Source of the DNA: a virus
DNA: 35,546 nt
Reading direction: 5' to 3' (one strand)
IMG/VR virus record: IMGVR_UViG_3300035183_000767
Coordinates: 1-35,546 of that record
Shown: piece after piece, positions 1 to 7,689 of the stretch
Layout: the number at the start of each line of letters is the position of its first letter
Position numbering within the stretch: position 1 is the stretch's first letter
The notes under the pieces: generated by a model
What the model was told of the DNA's origin: nothing
Seen by the model: the letters and a program-made list of their open reading frames with translations, nothing else
Database searches by the model: none
Translations under genes and position numbers: made by a program

Positions 1-36
1 GGTTGGAGGAATTACAAAAAGATGGGTTAGTGATAA
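1..36. repeat. Terminal direct repeat, left copy (assembly overlap)
   Basis: These 36 bases are identical to 35511-35546. A gene reads open across the junction when the ends are joined, so the repeat is best explained as the overlap left when a circular or circularly permuted genome is assembled. A true 36-bp terminal repeat is the less likely alternative. Confidence 0.9.
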
Positions 37-317
37 TGCAATATACTGGACTAAAAGATAAAAACGGAAAAGAAATATATGAAGGGGATATAGTTTATTG
101 TGACTATTATAAAGAAATCTTTAAGGTGACGTGGGGATATTTTGAGGATTGCTGTGTTGAGGGTGAGACTTGGGTGTTAGATGGTCTTATTTTTGAACCG
201 ACTGTCTACTATTATTCTTTAGATAAGGAAGTAGAGGTTATTGGAAATATTTATGAAAATTCTGAACTTGTAAATAAGCTAAGAAAAGAGGTGAAAAATG
301 AAAAAAAACAAAAATAA
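1..317 (+). CDS. YopX-family protein, 3' part (gene continues from 35405)
   Basis: This is the C-terminal portion of a 140-residue protein that starts at 35405 and crosses the circular junction. The segment QYTGLKDKNGKEIYEGDIV is the hallmark of the YopX family, small proteins common in phages of Gram-positive and other bacteria. Their biochemical role is not established. The protein ends with a charged Lys-rich tail. It is the next-to-last gene of the early plus-strand operon, and a small basic ORF (298-408) overlaps its 3' end. Family assignment is firm; function is unknown. Confidence 0.9.
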   Translation, partial: LEELQKDGLVIMQYTGLKDKNGKEIYEGDIVYCDYYKEIFKVTWGYFEDCCVEGETWVLDGLIFEPTVYYYSLDKEVEVIGNIYENSELVNKLRKEVKNEKKQK

Positions 318-408
318 AAAGATAAAAAAGAAAAGATTAATTACTCTATCAATGCTCATCGCGCAATTATTAGGAGGAAGACCTAAAGATTATAAGATTA
401 TAAAATGA
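298..408 (+). CDS. Small basic protein, 36 aa, unknown
   Basis: The ORF starts at ATG 298 with an AGAGGTG ribosome binding site just upstream inside the YopX gene, and overlaps the YopX stop by 20 bases. The product begins with a run of Lys and Asn (MKKNKNKKIKKKR) and ends in a short hydrophobic stretch followed by GGRPKDYKIIK. I recognise no family. The binding site and its place just before the operon terminator support expression, but the short length leaves doubt. Confidence 0.5.
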   Translation: MKKNKNKKIKKKRLITLSMLIAQLLGGRPKDYKIIK

Positions 409-448
409 AAAAACAAAATTTACCTTCCTTGTATAAGATATGAGATTC

Positions 449-485
449 GCCTGTGAGGGACGTAAATCCCTCACAGGCATTTACT
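449..485 (+). terminator. Rho-independent terminator of the early plus-strand operon
   Basis: A perfect 12-bp stem (449-460 with 467-478) has a 6-base loop CGTAAA and is followed by an interrupted T-rich tract. It sits 40 bases after the last plus-strand early ORF and 20 bases beyond the end of the convergent minus-strand gene. The T tract is only on the plus-strand side. Confidence 0.85.
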
Positions 486-499
486 TTTTTACTTTTACG

Positions 500-910
500 T
501 TAGGCTTCGTTGGCTGTTAGATTAGCTTCTTCATCCTCAAGCATCTTCTGCATTTTCCTTTCTTCTTTCTCTTTCTCAAGAACATAGAGAAGAGTATCTC
601 GACTTTCTTCATAGTCATCGAAAAGCCACCTTTCAAAATCCCGCTGATAGCCGCCTTCAATTACAACACTCATTGGATCCTCTCCCTTTTCTGCGTTGTC
701 ATTTTCTAGATCGATCCAAGTATCTTTTTCCTCGTCGAATTTGAAACCAAAAGCCTCGAGCCATTTTTCACAGAGATCGTTTACCTCTTCAAAAGAGAAA
801 GCGTCTTGCGCTTCGTATGAAAGTAAAGAAGCAGAATTCCAGAGAGCGTCGTGGATGATCTCTCTTTCTTCCTCGTCTAAAGTCCCATAGTGTATTTTTT
901 TATAATTCAT
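500..910 (-). CDS. Acidic hypothetical protein, 136 aa
   Basis: The start is ATG at 910, preceded by a strong AGGAGGTG site; the upstream in-frame GTG lies inside that site and is not the start. The product is strongly acidic (many Glu and Asp, such as LDEEEREI and DLENDNAEKGED) and ends with a charged helical tail KEKEERKMQKMLEDEE. I recognise no domain. It is second in a minus-strand operon after the 241-aa gene, separated by about 100 bases that hold an RNA structure. Early acidic phage proteins often act as host-protein inhibitors or DNA mimics, but nothing here proves that. Confidence 0.75.
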   Translation of the reverse strand: MNYKKIHYGTLDEEEREIIHDALWNSASLLSYEAQDAFSFEEVNDLCEKWLEAFGFKFDEEKDTWIDLENDNAEKGEDPMSVVIEGGYQRDFERWLFDDYEESRDTLLYVLEKEKEERKMQKMLEDEEANLTANEA

Positions 911-946
911 TTTTTTCACCTCCTTTTTATTTTGTTTTTATTTTGT

Positions 947-1014
947 GTCGAGCGGAGGATTTGCACCTCCTGCGGGCTTGCACCGGAGTTCCTAAAGTTT
1001 GTTACCCTCTCGAC
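947..1014 (-). ncRNA. Intercistronic RNA structure, tRNA-like outline with two UGCAA-loop hairpins
   Basis: On the minus strand a 6-bp closing stem (GTCGAG with CTCGAC) starts directly after the TAG stop of the upstream gene. Inside it are two tandem hairpins, CGG-TGCAAGC-CCG and GGAGG-TGCAAAT-CCTCC, each with a 7-base loop starting TGCAA. The second hairpin and closing stem resemble a T arm plus acceptor stem, but the T-loop reads TGC instead of TTC and no proper D or anticodon arm can be drawn. It may be a processing or translation-control element between the two genes, or a decayed tRNA. Confidence 0.4.
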
Positions 1015-1739
1015 TAGATTTTTAGAGAATCTCTGGCAATTTCCGTGATCTCCCCTTTTGCTTCTCCTGGTGAAAAATCGTAATCGGTAAGATTATGCCT
1101 GGCGTAGGCGTTTAGAACCTTTTCTAAGATATATTCTGTCTCAAAATTTACTGCGAATTCAGGGTCGTTTTTATATTTATAAGAAATGCCTCGATTTGTA
1201 TAATTTTCATAAATTGCATTAGTTATGATTTTTAATTTTTCTGAATTTAGTGCTTTTCTTTCCTCGAGAAATTTCATGATTGATTCTATGCTGAAGATTT
1301 CTTTTTCAAAGAAGACAATTTTTGCTCTTTTGTTAGTTTTTAGAAAGTCGGCTGCAACTTGTGGTAAGCTTTCAAGAAGTTTAGAAAACTTTTCTTTCTT
1401 TTCTTTTATAGTTTTCTCTCGTTTTTCTTTGCGTGCCTGTGCCGTTTTTTTCAATTCTTCTTTTCTTTCTTCTTTTTTCTTCTCGATTAGCTTTCGAAGA
1501 AATTCTTGATCTTCTTCTGGGATTTTTTTCGCCGCTGCTGAATTTAGGAGAAATTCTATTCGCTGAAATGGAGCGTCGATTATTTTTTTTAATGGAAGTA
1601 CGTATTCTTTCACACCCCACTCTGAACTCCATGTAGGATAGATCCTAAAGAGTCTTGCTACTTTTCTTATATCATCGTCTACCTCCCACTCACGTCTGAA
1701 TGAAGATAAAGTGTAGTTGTTGTCTAAGTCGATTTTCAT
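1014..1739 (-). CDS. Hypothetical early protein with central charged coiled coil, 241 aa
   Basis: The start is ATG 1739 behind AAAGGAG. The N-terminal third is a compact region with conserved-looking aromatic residues (IYPTWSSEWGVKEYVL), residues about 80-120 form a long Lys/Glu helix (KKKEERKEELKK and following), and the C-terminal half is a mixed helical domain. No family is recognised. It is first in a minus-strand operon driven by a strong TTGACA-17-TATAAA promoter, divergent from the packaging genes, which suggests an early role. Confidence 0.75.
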   Translation of the reverse strand: MKIDLDNNYTLSSFRREWEVDDDIRKVARLFRIYPTWSSEWGVKEYVLPLKKIIDAPFQRIEFLLNSAAAKKIPEEDQEFLRKLIEKKKEERKEELKKTAQARKEKREKTIKEKKEKFSKLLESLPQVAADFLKTNKRAKIVFFEKEIFSIESIMKFLEERKALNSEKLKIITNAIYENYTNRGISYKYKNDPEFAVNFETEYILEKVLNAYARHNLTDYDFSPGEAKGEITEIARDSLKI

Positions 1740-1765
1740 TTTTTCTCCTTTCTTCTTTTGTTTTC

Positions 1766-1794
1766 TTTATAACACATTTAATGATATTTGTCAA
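1766..1794 (-). promoter_or_regulatory. Promoter of the minus-strand early operon
   Basis: On the minus strand, TTGACA (1789-1794) and TATAAA (1766-1771) are separated by exactly 17 bases. The -35, spacer and -10 closely match the promoter at 31906-31934: about 31 of 35 positions agree, including spacer bases that a sigma factor does not need. That points to a shared operator. The -35 lies inside an inverted repeat, AACAC with GTGTT. Confidence 0.85.
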
Positions 1795-1800
1795 GTGTTA

Positions 1801-1874
1801 TTTTTAAGGCTAATTTTGAAAAAATAGATTGATTTATCAACCTAAATGCATATTTTTGAGGCTAAATTTCAAAA
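1801..1874. repeat. Two 22-bp direct repeats flanking a palindrome in the divergent control region
   Basis: The copies at 1801-1822 and 1853-1874 differ at 3 of 22 positions and share the core AGGCTAA. They are 52 bp apart centre to centre, close to five helical turns. A short palindrome with arms TTGAT and ATCAA (1829-1840) lies almost midway. The right copy overlaps the -35 of the TerS promoter. The arrangement suggests a regulator binding cooperatively, or a packaging (pac) recognition site beside terS. Confidence 0.55.
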
Positions 1875-1896
1875 GTTTATAAGTGTATGTTATAAT
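1868..1896 (+). promoter_or_regulatory. Late promoter ahead of terS
   Basis: TATAAT at 1891-1896 is preceded by TGT (extended -10) and, 17 bases upstream, by a weak -35 TTCAAA. The terS ATG is only 7 bases after the -10 box, so the transcript would begin at or next to the start codon. Confidence 0.7.
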
Positions 1897-1903
1897 ATTT
1901 AAA

Positions 1904-2296
1904 ATGAATAATAAGTTGCGAAAGCATCCTGGCGGACGACCCACTAAATACATACCAGAGGTAATCTATCCGAAAATCGAAGAGTATATCTCTCGATGTG
2001 GAAGAGAGCAAACTTCACTTCCTACGATTGAGGGATTAGCTTTATATCTTGGTGTAAACCCTGACACTTTATTTGAGTGGGACAAGAGACATCCTGAGTT
2101 TTCCGAGTCTCTAAAGAAAATCCTAGCTCTTCAGAAAAAACAACTAATCGACGATGGCTTGTATGGAGGGAAAGAAGTAAATGCAGCGATGGCTATTTTT
2201 CTCCTAAAAGCGAATCATGGGATGAAAGAAGAACCTCAAGTACAGGTAAACGTAGGCGTCTTCAATCTTATAAGAGACAAATATGGCGAATTTTAA
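1904..2296 (+). CDS. terS: Terminase small subunit
   Basis: TerS recognises phage DNA and recruits the large subunit to start packaging. The N terminus HPGGRPTKY, a helix-turn-helix segment (PTIEGLALYLGVNPDTLFEW, residues about 42-62) and the C-terminal block AIFLLKANHGMKE are typical of phage small terminases of the GRPTKY type. The start at 1904 is chosen because it lies 7 bases after a TATAAT box; the earlier in-frame ATG (1883) would lie upstream of the transcript. The 130-aa length is usual. The gene overlaps the terminase ATPase gene by 14 bases. Confidence 0.88.
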   Translation: MNNKLRKHPGGRPTKYIPEVIYPKIEEYISRCGREQTSLPTIEGLALYLGVNPDTLFEWDKRHPEFSESLKKILALQKKQLIDDGLYGGKEVNAAMAIFLLKANHGMKEEPQVQVNVGVFNLIRDKYGEF

Positions 2297-4364
2297 AAAT
2301 TCTGAAAAATATTTAAGGTTTATCGAAGACAATTTTCTAATCGTTTCCAAAGATGGGAGAATTCAGAAATTTAACGAGAACGAAACACATTGGAATTTGC
2401 AATCTAAATTTCTCTTAGAAGATGCGACAGGACGAGATGTGATCTTGAAAGCACGGCAAATGGGATTTTCATCGATAATCCTTGCAATCTTTACAGTTGA
2501 TTTTATTGCAAAACCTAATTCTTATTCGATGGTGATTTCAGACAAGTCTGACAACTCAGAGGATTTATTACAACGAGTAAAATTTTACTTAAAAAGTTTT
2601 GAAGAACTAAATAAAATTCAAATCAAATTGAAATATAACTCAAAGTATGAGCTTTTTAATGAAGAAATCAATTCTATTTATAAAATAGGAACTGCAGAAA
2701 ACAAAGAGGTTGGAAGAAGTAAAAGTCTTTCAGGTTTACATCTCTCAGAGGCTGCGTATTTTCCAGATTTTGAGGCTATTTTGCGATCTGCACTGCAAGC
2801 GGTTGTCCCAGATGGGAAAATATTTATCGAGAGTTGTGTTAGTGGAGACACTTTAGTTTTCTCTAATAAAGGGATAAAGAAAATTAAAGATTTTTTTCCA
2901 AATACAATAGAGAAGAAGGGTTTTCTGTCAGTAGAAAATAAAATACTACTATATGGAAGAAAAGAAATAAATGAGGTTTCTGCTTTATTTTTTAATGGAT
3001 TTTCTAAAACAAAAAAAATAATTACAAGAAAAGGTTATTTTTTAGAAGGAACTTTCAATCACCCAATTTTAATAATGAAGGATGGGTTTTTAAAGTGGAA
3101 AAAAATTAATGAAATAAGAGAAGGTGATGAAGTAGTTATTCAATATAATCAAAATCTTTTTGGAAAAAATGAAATAGATAACGATTTGGCTTATTTATTA
3201 GGACTGTATATTTCAGAAGGTTATATCAGAGATAAAGGAAGAACTTGGTATATGGTTATTACAAGTGAAGATGAAGAAATACACCAATTTTTAAAAGAAA
3301 AATTTAATGCTTATAAAGATAAAGGAGACATTTTTCATTCAAGGATAGTAAATAAAACTCTAATAAAAAAAATAAAAGATTTAGGTTTTGATTTTTCAAA
3401 AAAATCATTTCAGAAAGAAATACCAGATTTTATATTAGGATTAAAAAAAGAAAACTTAAAAAATTTTATTTCTGGGATATTTGATGGCGATGGGAGTGCA
3501 AGAAGAGATAGGGGGAGTATAAATTATGTTTCAACCTCGTTAAATTTAATAAGAACAATACAAATAATTTTATTAAACTTTGGGATTGTTTCTGTAGTTA
3601 GAAAAAATACTCCACCTAAAAAGAAAAGTTTTATAAATGGGAGATATTTTATAGGAAAAAGAAATTGTTACACTCTTGAAATTAGTGGATATTTTAGCAA
3701 GATTTTTTTTGAAAAGATAGGATTTAGGTTGAAACGAAAACAAGAAGTTTATAATATTTTGAAAAACAAAAAATTTAAAAGAGTTATTTTGTTACCTTTA
3801 TATAGAAGATTAAAAGAAGATTTAGAAAAAATAAAAATTGATATAAAGGGATTATATAGAAATTATAAAATAAGTTCAGAGTGGTATTTGAACAAATCAA
3901 AAATAGAAAAGAAAACATTAGAGAAAATAATTAAAACTTTTAATATTAAAGGGTATGAAGAAATATTAAATTCTTTTTATTTTATAGATACTGTTAAAAA
4001 AATAGAATTTAGTGAAAATTATACTTATGATGTTACAGTACCAAATACCCATTCGTTTTTTTCAAATGGATTTATTTCTCATAATACTGCTAACGGCTTT
4101 AATTTCTTTAAGACCTTTTGGGATGAATGTACATTAGGAAAGCGCAACTTTCATCCCATCTTCTATCCTGCCTCCTTTTTTTACGATCATGAGTTTTTAG
4201 AGAGTAAACGAGGTGAGTTAGGAGAGGCTTTTACTCAAGAGTATCCTAATGAAGCGGCAGAGGCGTTTCTAACTACAGGGGAGACGTATTTTGAAAAAGA
4301 GGCGCTAGCGTGGTATTTAGAAAATTACAAAGCACCTTTGAGAATTTCAGAACGCTATGTTTAA
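2283..4364 (+). CDS. terL: Terminase large subunit, ATPase part, interrupted by an intein
   Basis: This is the packaging-motor ATPase. The extein halves are residues 1-184 and 602-693 (276 aa after splicing). Motifs: Walker A-like KARQMGFSS near residues 58-66, Walker B LHLSEAAYF near 151-159, and the coupling motif ES/TANG that the intein splits. The nuclease domain normally fused at the C terminus is absent and is encoded by the next gene, which overlaps by 8 bases in another frame. Splicing is required for a working ATPase, because the insertion lies within the coupling motif. The intein part is much more AT-rich than the extein parts. Confidence 0.92.
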   Translation: MANFKNSEKYLRFIEDNFLIVSKDGRIQKFNENETHWNLQSKFLLEDATGRDVILKARQMGFSSIILAIFTVDFIAKPNSYSMVISDKSDNSEDLLQRVKFYLKSFEELNKIQIKLKYNSKYELFNEEINSIYKIGTAENKEVGRSKSLSGLHLSEAAYFPDFEAILRSALQAVVPDGKIFIESCVSGDTLVFSNKGIKKIKDFFPNTIEKKGFLSVENKILLYGRKEINEVSALFFNGFSKTKKIITRKGYFLEGTFNHPILIMKDGFLKWKKINEIREGDEVVIQYNQNLFGKNEIDNDLAYLLGLYISEGYIRDKGRTWYMVITSEDEEIHQFLKEKFNAYKDKGDIFHSRIVNKTLIKKIKDLGFDFSKKSFQKEIPDFILGLKKENLKNFISGIFDGDGSARRDRGSINYVSTSLNLIRTIQIILLNFGIVSVVRKNTPPKKKSFINGRYFIGKRNCYTLEISGYFSKIFFEKIGFRLKRKQEVYNILKNKKFKRVILLPLYRRLKEDLEKIKIDIKGLYRNYKISSEWYLNKSKIEKKTLEKIIKTFNIKGYEEILNSFYFIDTVKKIEFSENYTYDVTVPNTHSFFSNGFISHNTANGFNFFKTFWDECTLGKRNFHPIFYPASFFYDHEFLESKRGELGEAFTQEYPNEAAEAFLTTGETYFEKEALAWYLENYKAPLRISERYV
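2835..4085 (+). mobile_element. Intein with LAGLIDADG (DOD) homing endonuclease, 417 aa, in TerL
   Basis: The intein starts at Cys (CVSGDTLVFSNKG, block A), has block B GTFNHPIL, two dodecapeptide endonuclease motifs (LAYLLGLYISEG and ISGIFDGDG), and ends NTHSFFSNGFISHN followed by Thr+1. All splicing residues (Cys1, block B Thr and His, penultimate His, terminal Asn, Thr+1) are present, so it looks active. Its codons are strikingly A/T-rich, as low as about 17% GC around 3361-3420, consistent with separate ancestry. Confidence 0.95.
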
Positions 4365-4995
4365 AATTTATCGTGAGTTGGAAAAAGGAGAGCTTATTGC
4401 AGTAGGCGTTGATTCGTCTATGGGTCTTTCAGATTTTACCACAGCGCAATTTGTCTCGAAGACGAAATTAGATGTGCCTATCGTTTTTCACTCTTCTGAG
4501 ACGATGACTGCTTTTACGCCTCTTCTCCACGAAGCGCTGGAGAGGGTTTTTGATATTACAGGTACACAGCCTTTAGTTGCTATCGAGCGGGCGAATGGGG
4601 GAGCGTTCGAGCTAGATCGTTTAGCGGCGTTAAATAGGCTAGGAAAGTACCAGATCTTTAGGATGCCTCCAGATGGATTGAAACTTGGATGGGATACTAA
4701 TCTCGCAACTCGTCCAAAAATGCTTTTAGATTTAAAAGAAATGGTAGATAATCGAGTATTGAAGATTTTTGATAAAGCAACAATCGAGGAGCTTTTTGCT
4801 TTTGTAAAGGTAAGGACGTCTGCTTCAATTAGAGCGCAGGCAGAGAGAGGATCGCACGATGATCTAGTTATGGCTCTTGCCATTGCCGTGCAAGTACTAC
4901 AGGATCTTCAGCTTCAGACACAATCTCATGTTGTCTCTTACGAGGTAAAGGAATCTGTTAGAAGAATCGCTAAGAAAATGCAGGGGTTTTACTGA
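4357..4995 (+). CDS. terL: Terminase large subunit, nuclease part (separate gene)
   Basis: This is the RNase H-fold nuclease that cuts concatemeric DNA during packaging. Likely metal ligands are visible: Asp19 in GVDSSMG, Glu near residue 77 in AIERANGG, and Asp168/Asp169 in GSHDDLVMALAIA. In most phages this domain is the C-terminal half of TerL. Here it begins at its own ATG, overlapping the ATPase ORF by 8 bases in the +1 frame. Either TerL is a true two-gene complex or a frameshift joins the two. The domain itself is intact. Confidence 0.9.
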   Translation: MFKIYRELEKGELIAVGVDSSMGLSDFTTAQFVSKTKLDVPIVFHSSETMTAFTPLLHEALERVFDITGTQPLVAIERANGGAFELDRLAALNRLGKYQIFRMPPDGLKLGWDTNLATRPKMLLDLKEMVDNRVLKIFDKATIEELFAFVKVRTSASIRAQAERGSHDDLVMALAIAVQVLQDLQLQTQSHVVSYEVKESVRRIAKKMQGFY

Positions 4996-5324
4996 TGAGA
5001 AATTTACCCTTTTTCATTAGATTAGATTATCTTTTGAATAAGCTGAAATTTGGGAATATCAATTTCACGGCAAAAATCGATGATGGCAAGATAGCGTATG
5101 TTCAGTTTTGGGGAGAGGAGAGAAGATTCTTCAACAGGTCAGAATTAGATACAAATGGAAATGAGGAAGGGGTAAAATATTTGGTAAATAAGATCGTTGA
5201 ATTTTTGGAGAAGAATCAGGGTGAGAAGATAACTATTGAAATATTTGCGCATAAACAGAAGATTAGAAAAGTAAACATTTTAACTGAGACGAAAATAATC
5301 GTTGACAAAAATGATCTAAAGTGA
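4995..5324 (+). CDS. Hypothetical protein between terminase and portal, 109 aa
   Basis: The ATG overlaps the stop codon of the nuclease gene (ATGA), which implies translational coupling. The product is a small mixed alpha/beta protein, with strands such as INFTAKIDDGKIAYVQFWG and a C-terminal basic stretch AHKQKIRKVNI. I recognise no family. Its position suggests a packaging or head-assembly accessory. The portal promoter lies within its last codons. Confidence 0.75.
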   Translation: MRNLPFFIRLDYLLNKLKFGNINFTAKIDDGKIAYVQFWGEERRFFNRSELDTNGNEEGVKYLVNKIVEFLEKNQGEKITIEIFAHKQKIRKVNILTETKIIVDKNDLK

Positions 5325-5331
5325 GTACAAT
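5302..5331 (+). promoter_or_regulatory. Promoter ahead of the portal gene
   Basis: TTGACA (5302-5307) and TACAAT (5326-5331) are separated by 18 bases. The ATG at 5339 follows the -10 box by 7 bases, so the transcript would be leaderless. The promoter is inside the 3' end of the previous gene. Confidence 0.75.
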
Positions 5332-5338
5332 CAAGACG

Positions 5339-7168
5339 ATGTCTGACGCTGATAAATTAGACGTTGATAAATTAATAGAACAGTATCAAGAGGATAAGGC
5401 TGAGGTTGAGAAGTTTTATCCATCTTGGGAGGCAAAGGAAAAAATTATTCTTAGCGTCCCTTACGATGCTGTTTCTGTATATGAAACGAAATCAAAGGTT
5501 GTAGATCCAACACTGTTAACATCGATCATTAGGCAAAATAATTCTCTAATGGCTCAGTTACCAACTGGAAAGGTTATCGCTCTATCGTCGCAGAATAAAG
5601 GCAAGTCCATTCTTATGGATTTAATCTTCCATAATCAGATTTTACCTCATGCTAATTTACAGTTTGATGTTTTTACAAAATTTTGGCTATTGTCTTTTTA
5701 TAGGAAAGTTTATGGGTCTTTTGGCGTTTTAGTGGATTTTGTAACACATAAAAATTATTCACAACCCGATTTTAGTTTGATACCGATTCGTAATTTAATC
5801 CCTCAAAGAGGTAAAGTATCAGTTGAGGATTCAGATTATATTTTTGTTCGATCGTATGTAACAAAGGAGTGGTTAAAAAGGAGAGATAAAAACATTTGGA
5901 AAAATATTGACGAGCTCGTTGCTTCTAATGAGGATAACCTAAAGGATCAGAGTTTTGTTGAGAAGAAAACACAAACTGGAAAAGGAGAAAAATATGAGCT
6001 TATTACTAAATACGAACATGGTCGTTGGGAAACTTTTAGCCCAAAGATACGCAAGATTTTAAGAGATATAAAGAATCCTCAAAATAACGATGAGTTGCCA
6101 GTTGTGATGTGTTATGCCTATCCTTTGATTGATCGATTTTTTGGCTTGGGCGAGTTTGAGAGGGGAGAGACTCTCCATCTTGCGGCATCATCTCTTATTA
6201 ACCTTTATCTTGATGGCGTAAAACTTGGTATCTTCCCACGATTTAAGATCGATCCAATGTATATTGAGAATTGGGATGATTTTGACTCAGGGCTTGGACC
6301 TGGGCAAATCATTCTCATGAAGAGAGGGTTTTTTGACGCTCTAGAGCAGATTCAAGGGAATCCTGCTGGGTTACAAACCTTTCAGTCAACCTATAATTTT
6401 CTCAAAGGAGCGATTATGACTGTTGCTAATACTACGGATACTACTCTTGCGGCAAGTGCTGATGTCAATTTTGGGAGAACTCCACAGGCTCTTCGCATGC
6501 AGGAGGCAATTATGGGTGCGCAAACTAATTTTGATCGTCGTATGCTGGAGAAAGCGATTGAGAAGATTTATGATCGTATGATTGATTTAATGGTTAAAGT
6601 TGGTAAAAAAGATGAGGCGATGACTATTTATCTTAAAAAAGATGATTTACAAAAGATTGCAGATATTAACTCAGATGTTTTGGAAATGTTTGAGTATGGA
6701 GATATGGGAAAAATAACTATTAAACATCAGGAGTTTGCTGATGTTGAGTATAGGTATGAACTTGATTCAGAAACTACAATGAAGAAAGATGCAATTTTGG
6801 AAAATGCCTCTTTAGAGGAGATTTTAGCGTTTATTTCAAAATTGCCAAATGTAGCTGATGCTTTGGTAGGAAATGGCATAATTCAGCTTGGTTCAAAACA
6901 GCTTGATCTTGGTGAGTTAATTAAGCGTTGGATTATCACTAAAGGCATAAGTGATTGGAATAAGATAATTATAGATAATCCAAATGGAGTTGAGAATGTA
7001 GATGAGAAAGAGACTCAGGAGGAGAATACACTGAATATGGCAAATCCGCAAATAGCAAATAATGTACAGGATGCTTTTAGTAATATGCAGATTACTGATC
7101 CGCAGATTGCAAAGATTTTTAATCAAATTCAGAATGATCTCTATGATGGAGGGGGCAATACACGCTAG
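5339..7168 (+). CDS. Portal protein
   Basis: The portal forms the dodecameric ring at the head vertex through which DNA enters and leaves. The 609-residue length, its place between terminase and scaffold, and segments such as PVVMCYAYPLIDRFFGLGEFERGE, LPNVADALVG and a Gln/Asn-rich C-terminal tail fit a podovirus portal. A GTG 18 bases upstream (5321) is also in frame. I prefer ATG 5339 because it lies 7 bases from a good -10 box and the GTG lies inside the promoter spacer. Family-level identity is by context and size rather than a diagnostic motif. Confidence 0.8.
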   Translation: MSDADKLDVDKLIEQYQEDKAEVEKFYPSWEAKEKIILSVPYDAVSVYETKSKVVDPTLLTSIIRQNNSLMAQLPTGKVIALSSQNKGKSILMDLIFHNQILPHANLQFDVFTKFWLLSFYRKVYGSFGVLVDFVTHKNYSQPDFSLIPIRNLIPQRGKVSVEDSDYIFVRSYVTKEWLKRRDKNIWKNIDELVASNEDNLKDQSFVEKKTQTGKGEKYELITKYEHGRWETFSPKIRKILRDIKNPQNNDELPVVMCYAYPLIDRFFGLGEFERGETLHLAASSLINLYLDGVKLGIFPRFKIDPMYIENWDDFDSGLGPGQIILMKRGFFDALEQIQGNPAGLQTFQSTYNFLKGAIMTVANTTDTTLAASADVNFGRTPQALRMQEAIMGAQTNFDRRMLEKAIEKIYDRMIDLMVKVGKKDEAMTIYLKKDDLQKIADINSDVLEMFEYGDMGKITIKHQEFADVEYRYELDSETTMKKDAILENASLEEILAFISKLPNVADALVGNGIIQLGSKQLDLGELIKRWIITKGISDWNKIIIDNPNGVENVDEKETQEENTLNMANPQIANNVQDAFSNMQITDPQIAKIFNQIQNDLYDGGGNTR

Positions 7169-7472
7169 TTCTGATGCGATTGTTGCATCGTTTCAGGAAA
7201 TAAAGCAAAATAAAAATATTGCAAAAGCCAAAGAGTGGCAGAAAAGCCTCTCTCGTCTTGCGACTAACTCTGATTTTAAGACCCTCGTTAAGATTATTGA
7301 TGAACAGATAGCAGGATTAGAGAGTTTGAGAAAATTCCAATACAAATCTGATACTGTTGAGAGTTTTGGTTTTAGGTGCATGGCAGCTGAGTTAGTAATT
7401 GAGTATTTGCAGGAGATTAAAAGTCTTCCTGAGAGATATAAAAAATTGAAAGATGAAGCCAACAAAGAATGA
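7143..7472 (+). CDS. Hypothetical helical protein between portal and scaffold, about 109 aa
   Basis: The reading frame is open from inside the portal gene, but the plausible start is ATG 7143 (or 7146), 26 bases before the portal stop. The product is mostly helical (SFQEIKQNKNIAKAKEWQKSL, LPERYKKLKDEANKE) with a single Cys. No family is recognised. Such small helical genes next to the portal are frequent in podovirus head modules. It overlaps the next gene by 20 bases, indicating a coupled operon. Confidence 0.7.
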   Translation: MMEGAIHASSDAIVASFQEIKQNKNIAKAKEWQKSLSRLATNSDFKTLVKIIDEQIAGLESLRKFQYKSDTVESFGFRCMAAELVIEYLQEIKSLPERYKKLKDEANKE

Positions 7473-7689
7473 TGATGAGTTGATTGAAGAAGTCTCCTCA
7501 GGTATTACGGAGGAGGAGCTTTTAAAAATCCGTCAGGAAGCAATACCGCAGAGACATGATTGGTATCAACAGGGAGTTTGGCTTAAATGCCGATCCTGTA
7601 AACTTAATCACGGATCATATATTGGAACAGAGTATATTCTAATAGGTATTGATGAACATAATAAACCAATACTTGACAAAATTAGTTAA
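7453..7689 (+). CDS. Small protein with a CxxC pair, 78 aa
   Basis: The ATG lies within the end of the previous gene. The product has an acidic N-terminal half and a C-terminal half with one CRSCKLNHGSYIGTEY motif. A single CxxC with a nearby His could be half of a zinc site or a redox motif. I recognise no family. Its last codons contain the -35 box of the scaffold/coat promoter. Confidence 0.65.
   Translation: MKPTKNDDELIEEVSSGITEEELLKIRQEAIPQRHDWYQQGVWLKCRSCKLNHGSYIGTEYILIGIDEHNKPILDKIS

Noticed and set aside
947-1014. tRNA gene on the minus strand
   Set aside because: A closing stem and T-arm-like hairpin are there, but the T loop lacks the TTC core, no D arm forms, and the only possible anticodon loop lacks U33.
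1225-1636. Plus-strand and other-frame ORFs inside the 241-aa minus gene
   Set aside because: Low-complexity Phe/Ser or Arg/Lys products caused by the A-rich coding strand; no start signals.
4350-4370. Programmed frameshift joining the two terminase halves
   Set aside because: No slippery heptamer or downstream structure is visible, and the nuclease gene has its own ATG in a normal ATGTTTAA overlap. A simple split gene is preferred.
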